Below, one piece after another: positions 59,138-64,000 of a stretch of DNA of 64,000 nt (position 1 is its first letter; every line of letters begins with the position of its first letter). Location: assembly GCF_037023145.1 (NCBI RefSeq), contig NZ_CP146092.1, positions 248,001 through 312,000 of the forward strand. Direction: 5' to 3'. This DNA comes from Ralstonia sp. RRA (lineage in GTDB: Bacteria > Pseudomonadota > Gammaproteobacteria > Burkholderiales > Burkholderiaceae). The position numbers were made by a program, and so were the translations under genes. Below the pieces are notes generated by a model. The model had not been told where the DNA came from. It was given only the letters and a program-made list of their open reading frames with translations, and did not search any database.

Positions 59138-59746
59138 ATGATCACCGATACCTTGCTTGCCCGGCTCGACTTTCTGCGCGAGGCGGAGCGCCTCAAGAAC
59201 GTACTGCGTAGCGGCCATACCTCAACAGGCCGCCCCGAAAGCACGGCGGAACATAGCTGGCGCTTGAGTCTGATGGCCATCGTGTTTGCCGACGCGCTGA
59301 AGGAACTCGACCTGTTGAAGGTATTGCAACTGTGTGTGGTACACGATCTGGGCGAAGCCATCCACGGCGATGTGCCCGCCACCCATCAACACGCACATCC
59401 CAACAAGAGCATGCAGGAGCGCCTTGACCTGCTACAGCTCACGCACATGCTGGATACCCCGGCGCGCAACGCCATCGTCGCACTGTGGGATGAATACGAA
59501 GCAGAAGCCACGCCGGAAGCACGCGCGGTAAAGGCGCTGGACAAACTGGAGACCATCCTGCAGCACAACCAGGGCGCCAACCCGGACGACTTCGACTACG
59601 CGTTCAACCTGAGCTACGGGCAGCGCTACATGCAAGCGGCGCCGCTGTTTGCCACGCTGCGCGAGCTGCTGGATGCACAGACGCGGCTGCGGATGGCGGA
59701 CTCGACACAGGTCGCTGAATCGGACTACCCGCGCACCACCTCGTAG
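59138..59746 (+). CDS. HD-domain 5'-nucleotidase, YfbR/HDDC2-like
   Basis: The 202-residue protein has the HD metal site: H39 ('ESTAEHSWRLSLMA'), H69-D70 ('CVVHDLGEAIHGDVPA') and Asp in 'ALDKLETILQHN'. This matches YfbR/HDDC2 deoxynucleoside monophosphate phosphatases. The start at 59138 is inferred from the first conserved residues; no strong ribosome site is seen. Confidence 0.85.
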   Translation: MITDTLLARLDFLREAERLKNVLRSGHTSTGRPESTAEHSWRLSLMAIVFADALKELDLLKVLQLCVVHDLGEAIHGDVPATHQHAHPNKSMQERLDLLQLTHMLDTPARNAIVALWDEYEAEATPEARAVKALDKLETILQHNQGANPDDFDYAFNLSYGQRYMQAAPLFATLRELLDAQTRLRMADSTQVAESDYPRTTS

Positions 59747-60282
59747 CGCATCTCCACGAACGTATCCTTGTACGGCGTGGCCGATGTCAGCTTCAATGCC
59801 GGTGTCACCACCGCACGTGGCAGGAGCGGCAACCCGCTGCCCAGCACCACCGGCATGATCTGCACGATCAACTCGTCGAGCAGACCGCGATCGAGAAACT
59901 GCCCGGCCAGCTCTCCGCCACCAACAATCCACACGTTCTTGCCGTTGGCCGCTGCGCGCATCTGTTGATGCACCAGCGCCACGTCACCTTGCACGAAGCG
60001 GACATCGGCACCCTCCACCACCGGCAGCTTGCGCGAAGTGAACACCCACGCGGGCTGCGCATACGGCCAAGGCGCAGCTTGCGCAGTGCCGGGCTTGACC
60101 AGCTCGCGCAGCAGCCATTCATACGTGGATGCGCCCATCGCCAACGCACCCACATCGCGAATGAAACCGTCGTAGCTCGTGCCCTCCAGCGAACCGAACT
60201 GCATCAGCCAAGCCAGCGAGTGATCCGTCGTCGCGATGAATCCATCGAGGCTCGCGGCGGCGTAGTACTGAGTCTTGGACAT
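59725..60282 (-). CDS. Dihydrofolate reductase/RibD C-terminal-like reductase
   Basis: The 185-residue protein has the DHFR-fold RibD-C pattern 'YYAAASLDGFIATTDHSLAWL', 'ALAMGASTYEWLL', 'VWIVGGGELAGQFLDRGLLDELIVQIMPVVLGSGLPLLP'. Such stand-alone NADPH reductases are of unknown substrate. Its 3' end overlaps that of the HD gene by 22 bases, tail to tail. Confidence 0.85.
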   Translation of the reverse strand: MSKTQYYAAASLDGFIATTDHSLAWLMQFGSLEGTSYDGFIRDVGALAMGASTYEWLLRELVKPGTAQAAPWPYAQPAWVFTSRKLPVVEGADVRFVQGDVALVHQQMRAAANGKNVWIVGGGELAGQFLDRGLLDELIVQIMPVVLGSGLPLLPRAVVTPALKLTSATPYKDTFVEMRYEVVRG

Positions 60283-60412
60283 GGCATGCGCTCTTGTGAA
60301 TGTTTGGGGGCACGATGCTACGCACACCACGTTAGTACCGGCTTGCGGACATACAATGCAGCCCAGCCCACTGCGGGCTGATTCCAGCCACCCGACCCAG
60401 GACAACGCCGCA

Positions 60413-61075
60413 ATGCCCACCGGCTACGCCTTCATCGCTGCCTTTGTGCTCTGCGCGCTGCTGCATCTGACGACGTTCGCTGTCGTCGGCACGGCGTTCC
60501 GGATTCCTGTACGCGAGATGACGCTCGGCTTTGGGCCGCAGTTGATCCGGTTGGGACGTGTGCGCATCCGCCTGTTGCCGCTCGGCGGCTCTGTCCGCTT
60601 CAAGGACTTGAGCGAAGACGCGCTGACCGAAGACGATCTGCTCGGTGCGCTGGATACCCAGCCGCTGTGGATGCAACTGGTGCTGGCCCTCTCGGGTGGG
60701 ACCATGCTGTTGGTCGTGGCGTTGGCGCTGCTCCAGCTTGAAGCGCTGCCGACCTTCATTCACGGCTTTGCGCAGATCGTGCTCGGCGCCCTGTCTCCCG
60801 CCGGCGATGCACAGACCTTCCTGGCGCAGGCGCATCAGGCCATCCTGCAGTGGCCATTCACCATGCTGCTGGGCAGCGTGGCCGCCAAGTTTGCGGCGTT
60901 CAACCTGCTGCCGCTTCCTGCAACGAATGGTGGGCAGGCACTGGCCTTCATTGGGCGCAAGCTTGGACTGGCCAGGACTTGGCCCGCTCAGCTGACGCAG
61001 TTGCTGATGCTGGCATATCTGGCATTGGTGTTGTCCTGGGCCGCTGCGCTCTTGATGTACATCGCGCACCGATAG
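60413..61075 (+). CDS. Site-2-protease-like membrane protein lacking the zinc motif
   Basis: The 220-residue protein follows the RseP/M50 layout: an N-terminal helix ending in 'FRIPVREMTLGFGPQLIRLG' (RseP: '...R.G.V..FSIGFG'), a 'LLPLGGSVRF' loop, and a late helix 'KFAAFNLLPLPATNGGQAL' (RseP: 'NLLPLP-x-DGG'). The HExxH zinc motif is replaced by 'LLHLTTF' and the DG Asp by Asn, so proteolysis is not expected. It may be a binding-only pseudoprotease. Confidence 0.7.
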   Translation: MPTGYAFIAAFVLCALLHLTTFAVVGTAFRIPVREMTLGFGPQLIRLGRVRIRLLPLGGSVRFKDLSEDALTEDDLLGALDTQPLWMQLVLALSGGTMLLVVALALLQLEALPTFIHGFAQIVLGALSPAGDAQTFLAQAHQAILQWPFTMLLGSVAAKFAAFNLLPLPATNGGQALAFIGRKLGLARTWPAQLTQLLMLAYLALVLSWAAALLMYIAHR

Positions 61076-61088
61076 TCCGCATCGCCGT

Positions 61089-62063
61089 TCACCCTGCCCG
61101 CAAGCCTTTTTGCGCCAACCACTGCGCATTGAACAGCCGCGCGAAGTACAGCGTGCCCCGATCGCACAACAGCGTGACGATGATGTGCCCCGGCCCCATC
61201 TCGCGCGCGAGCTGCACCGCCGCGCCCACGTTGATACCAGTCGAGCCGCCAACGAACAACCCTTCCTCGCGCAGCAGCCGGTAGACCATCGTCACGCACG
61301 TCTGGTCATCAATGCGGATGGCGTCGTCGATGGGCGTGCCCTCCAGATTGGCCGTCACACGCGTCGAGCCGATGCCCTCGGTGATGGAACTGCCCTCAGC
61401 CTGGATGGCACCCGTCTTGATGAAGCTGTAGAGCCCGCTGCCGTGCGGGTCGGCAAGTACGATCTTCACCGCCGGGTTTTGCTCTTTCAGGTAGCGCGCC
61501 ACGCCGGCCAGCGTGCCACCCGTGCCCGTTGCGCAGACGAAGGCATCGACCCTGCCTGCCGTGTCATTCCAAATCTCGTGGCCGGTGGTCTCGTAGTGCG
61601 CCTGGCGGTTGACAGGGTTGTCGAACTGGTTGGCCCAGATGGCGTTGTCCAGCTCCTGCGCCAGTCGACCGGCAATCTTCTGGTAGTTGTTCGGGTCTTT
61701 GTACGGCACTGCCGCCACCGGGCGCACCTCTGCGCCCAGCACGCGCAGCAGGTCCATCTTCTCGGGCGATTGCGTTTCAGGAATCACGATCACGCAACGA
61801 TAGCCGCGCGCCGCGCAGATGTGCGCCAGACCGATGCCGGTGTTGCCTGCGGTGCCCTCCACTACCGTGCCACCCGGCTTGAGCACGCCACGCCGCTCGG
61901 CGTCTTCGATGATGTAGCGCGCGGCGCGGTCCTTGACCGATCCCCCGGGGTTCAGGAATTCCGCCTTGCCAAGAATCTCGCAACCGGTCTCCTCGCTCAG
62001 CCGGGCCAAGCGGATCAGTGGCGTGTTGCCGATCGTGCCGACAAACCCATCGTGGATAGACAT
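61089..62063 (-). CDS. PLP-dependent cysteine synthase family enzyme (CysK-like)
   Basis: The 324-residue protein has the PLP Lys K44 in 'NPGGSVKDRAA', the phosphate loop 'EGTAGNTGIGLAH' and 'GTGGTLAGVARYL'. This matches O-acetylserine sulfhydrylase-type enzymes making cysteine, though some relatives instead release H2S from cysteine. An unusual C-terminal segment 'LLCDRGTLYFARLFNAQWL' is conserved in the Cds1/CysK2-like branch. Confidence 0.88.
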   Translation of the reverse strand: MSIHDGFVGTIGNTPLIRLARLSEETGCEILGKAEFLNPGGSVKDRAARYIIEDAERRGVLKPGGTVVEGTAGNTGIGLAHICAARGYRCVIVIPETQSPEKMDLLRVLGAEVRPVAAVPYKDPNNYQKIAGRLAQELDNAIWANQFDNPVNRQAHYETTGHEIWNDTAGRVDAFVCATGTGGTLAGVARYLKEQNPAVKIVLADPHGSGLYSFIKTGAIQAEGSSITEGIGSTRVTANLEGTPIDDAIRIDDQTCVTMVYRLLREEGLFVGGSTGINVGAAVQLAREMGPGHIIVTLLCDRGTLYFARLFNAQWLAQKGLRAG

Positions 62064-62127
62064 GGCGCCTCCTGCAGGGTGGTGTGCACACCTCTACAGA
62101 ATAGGCAGGGAACGCCGGCCCGGTGGG

Positions 62128-63300
62128 CTAGACCACACTGGCAGCGTTGGCGACGTCGGCCGCGCAGATCCTGTTGCGCCCCTGGTGCTTGGCGTCGTAC
62201 AGCGCGCGGTCTGCGCGCACGCTCAGTCGGTCGAAGGATTCCCCAGGCTGCCAGCTGGCCACGCCGCCGCTCAGGCTGTAGTGATGCACCTGCGCACCGA
62301 TCGCCACCATCTGAACGGCGGCTGCCTTGCGCAACCGCTCTGCCAGCAGCATGGCGTTGTCCAGGCTGGTCTCTGGTAGCAACAGCGCAAATTCCTCGCC
62401 GCCGATGCGCCCCAGCACGTCGGTCGGCCGCAACTGCGCCTGCGCCATCTGCACGAAGGCACGCAGCACGGCATCGCCACCCGCATGGCCCAACGTGTCG
62501 TTGATGTTTTTGAAATGGTCCAGATCCAGGATCAGCAACGAGAGCGGCCGGGCCTGCTGCTGCAGGCGATCCACGTAGCGGCGCGCCAAGGTTTCGAAGC
62601 CCTTGCGCGACAACGCGCCGGTCAGGAAATCACGGTTGGCAGCCTCTCGCGCATCGGCCAGCAGCGCGTCGTGCATCATCAGCATGGCCGACATCGACAG
62701 GATCGGCATGATGGCCGCCGCAATCACCAGCAGCAGCACGCTGCCCGCCGTGGAAAACATGGAGGGGCTGGAAGCGGTATCCAGCGTCAAGAAGTAGATG
62801 CCACGCACGAGCTGGCATGCACCGAAGATGAAGGCGATGGCGGCCGTCACCCGATACGGATACGTAGGGCGGCCCGCCGGCGGATACCGTACGAGCATCC
62901 ATGCCAGCGCCGAGCAGAAAGCAGCGGAGAACAGCGTGGTCGAAAACACCCGCATCGGGATGCTGTCGACGGCATAGCGCCAGTAGATGACGGCGACGCC
63001 CACCGCCGCCACGCCCGCCAGCAGCATCGGCCAGTGCGGCCGGCGCCCGAGAAAGCGCGCGCAGCCCGCGTAGTAGGCCGCACCCGCCAGCGCAAGCAGC
63101 ACGTTGGCCACAACAACGGACAGCGCATCGGGAATCGTTCCGCGCAGCAGGAGCATCGGCAACGCCAGCACCACAGCAAGGTTGGCGCCAAACCATTCGG
63201 CCACACCCGGCTTGCCTGCGCGCAGCAGCGAGCCCAGCAGCACCAAGAGCACAAAGCTCATCAGCGCAGACGTGGCGATGGCGACACCTGGATCTAGCAT
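62128..63300 (-). CDS. Membrane diguanylate cyclase (GGDEF)
   Basis: The 390-residue protein has about six or seven N-terminal membrane helices (1-210) and a GGDEF domain with active-site GGEEF (300-304). Exactly five residues upstream is the inhibitory RxxD site (R-P-T-D, 291-294), so product inhibition is expected. It makes c-di-GMP, the known activator of PNAG synthesis in other bacteria. The ATG at 63300 is chosen because GGGAGG lies seven bases upstream. Confidence 0.92.
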   Translation of the reverse strand: MLDPGVAIATSALMSFVLLVLLGSLLRAGKPGVAEWFGANLAVVLALPMLLLRGTIPDALSVVVANVLLALAGAAYYAGCARFLGRRPHWPMLLAGVAAVGVAVIYWRYAVDSIPMRVFSTTLFSAAFCSALAWMLVRYPPAGRPTYPYRVTAAIAFIFGACQLVRGIYFLTLDTASSPSMFSTAGSVLLLVIAAAIMPILSMSAMLMMHDALLADAREAANRDFLTGALSRKGFETLARRYVDRLQQQARPLSLLILDLDHFKNINDTLGHAGGDAVLRAFVQMAQAQLRPTDVLGRIGGEEFALLLPETSLDNAMLLAERLRKAAAVQMVAIGAQVHHYSLSGGVASWQPGESFDRLSVRADRALYDAKHQGRNRICAADVANAASVV

Positions 63301-63467
63301 GGGCACCCTCCCGCTGGGTCTACTGTGGCGGTGGATTCTACGTGAGGGGGCGTTCTGCGGGCATCACCGGGTGGTGGGGCACGAACTCCCGCGAACTTGT
63401 CTACATCCAGTACTCAAGTTAAGCGAGCCCGCGTGTGGGCAGATGAAAGATCTGCGCGTACCACGAC

Positions 63468-64000
63468 TCAGATGCCGGCAGAAAGATAGCGTGCCGGCAC
63501 CACGTCAGTCAGCCACACACCGTTCTCTGAGCGGAAGAACGTGTGCCCCTCGGCATGCATGCGCGCGGCGTCCACTGTCAGTACCACCACAACCCCATAG
63601 CGCTGGCCGACCGATCGGGCAGTGGCAGGATCGTTCGTCAAGTGCACATGGTGGCGCTGGCGCTTGTCCAGGCCAGTGGCAAGGATGGACTCCAGAAACC
63701 GCGTTGCCGTGCCGTGGTACAGCACCTCGGGTGGCGCCGCGGGCAGCAGGCCGAGGTCCACATCGATCGAATGGCCTTGATTGGCGCGAATGTGCTGGCC
63801 ATCTTCGCTGATCGCAAAGCGTTTCTTGTCGCTGGTTTCGACCACGGCTTCAAGCTGCTCGCGCGTCATCGGGCGACCTGATGCGGCGGCTTTCTCCAGC
63901 AAGGTGCCGATGCCGGCCCATCCGGCATCGTCGAGCGCCAGCCCGATGCGTTCGGGCTCGTGGCGCAGGATCAGGCTGAGAAATTTGCTGAGGGATTTGA
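63468..64000 (-). CDS. kptA: KptA RNA 2'-phosphotransferase (Tpt1), 5' end beyond the window
   Basis: KptA removes a 2'-phosphate from RNA using NAD. The visible part opens '[35 protein letters not shown]', the conserved N-terminus with the catalytic Arg-His, and continues with '[18 protein letters not shown]', 'LYHGTATRF', '[20 protein letters not shown]' and '[19 protein letters not shown]'. About 177 residues are visible, and only the start codon and a few residues lie past position 64000. Bacterial substrates of KptA are unclear because these bacteria lack the tRNA-splicing pathway of yeast. Confidence 0.9.
   Translation of the reverse strand, partial: KSLSKFLSLILRHEPERIGLALDDAGWAGIGTLLEKAAASGRPMTREQLEAVVETSDKKRFAISEDGQHIRANQGHSIDVDLGLLPAAPPEVLYHGTATRFLESILATGLDKRQRHHVHLTNDPATARSVGQRYGVVVVLTVDAARMHAEGHTFFRSENGVWLTDVVPARYLSAGI

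Noticed and set aside
1..64000. CRISPR arrays, tRNA and rRNA genes
   Set aside because: No regularly spaced direct repeats, cloverleaf-like tRNA sequence or rRNA segment was recognised in reading the window, though tRNAs could be missed by eye.

Overview
This window is GC-rich, densely coded DNA from a betaproteobacterium. Gene content points to Burkholderiales, most probably Ralstonia: a pgaABCD exopolysaccharide operon, a kbl/tdh threonine pair, a fused indolepyruvate ferredoxin oxidoreductase, many LysR/XRE/LuxR regulators and c-di-GMP enzymes. Genus assignment is inference from gene content and codon style; no rRNA or tRNA gene was seen.

Layout. 0-3.6 kb: small housekeeping or hypothetical genes (a Vgb-like propeller lyase, a GNAT acetyltransferase, an AHSA1-type protein). 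3.6-11.6 kb: a minus-strand poly-N-acetylglucosamine (PNAG) operon, pgaA-B-C-D, headed by a LuxR-type regulator whose receiver domain lacks its phospho-acceptor Asp. 12.2-15.4 kb: threonine catabolism (kbl plus SDR-type threonine dehydrogenase) with a divergent XRE-cupin regulator. 15.4-20.8 kb: a remnant of a HigA-like antitoxin, then a stress/metal island (UspA, membrane protein, P1B-5-type metal ATPase with a frameshifted hemerythrin domain, cytochrome b561) bracketed by inverted pairs of an 18-bp repeat. 20.8-25.3 kb: a MATE exporter, an APC permease and a LysR regulator. 25.3-27.8 kb: an intact IS21-family element that cuts a carboxymuconolactone-decarboxylase-like gene after eight codons and lacks a target duplication, so the locus was rearranged. 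27.8-29 kb is decayed DNA ending in a truncated MerR regulator with a textbook 19-bp-spacer promoter. 29.1-31 kb: an EAL-CBS-GGDEF protein and a 165-bp palindromic repeat.

31.1-46.8 kb is the most interesting region: fourteen genes that look like a specialised-metabolite or signal locus. The minus-strand operon encodes, in transcription order, an AfsA (A-factor) hotdog protein, a HAD phosphatase, an ACP, two FabH-like ketosynthases, a fused indolepyruvate ferredoxin oxidoreductase and a type II thioesterase. The divergent plus-strand operon encodes an NTF2-fold protein, an Fe(II)/2-oxoglutarate-type oxygenase, an MFS exporter, an alpha/beta hydrolase, an FAD monooxygenase and an acyltransferase-3 protein. 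A LuxR solo with intact acyl-homoserine-lactone-binding residues closes the locus. Read as chemistry, a 2-oxo acid becomes an acyl-CoA, the ketosynthases and ACP make a beta-ketoacyl-ACP, AfsA joins it to a phosphorylated C3 unit, the phosphatase removes phosphate, and tailoring enzymes and the exporter finish the job. This suggests a butenolide or butyrolactone-like compound. Product and pathway order are inference. A shared palindromic motif lies in both halves of the divergent promoter region.

47.2-49.3 kb: an AbiEi/AbiEii type IV toxin-antitoxin pair behind two matching 17-bp dyads. 49.3-64 kb: mostly ordinary metabolic and regulatory genes (enolase superfamily, PhoD-like phosphatase, PanE-like reductase, Crp/Fnr regulator, HD phosphohydrolase, DHFR-like reductase, cysteine synthase, a diguanylate cyclase with I-site), plus a site-2-protease-like membrane protein without its zinc motif and a KptA RNA 2'-phosphotransferase running off the right edge.
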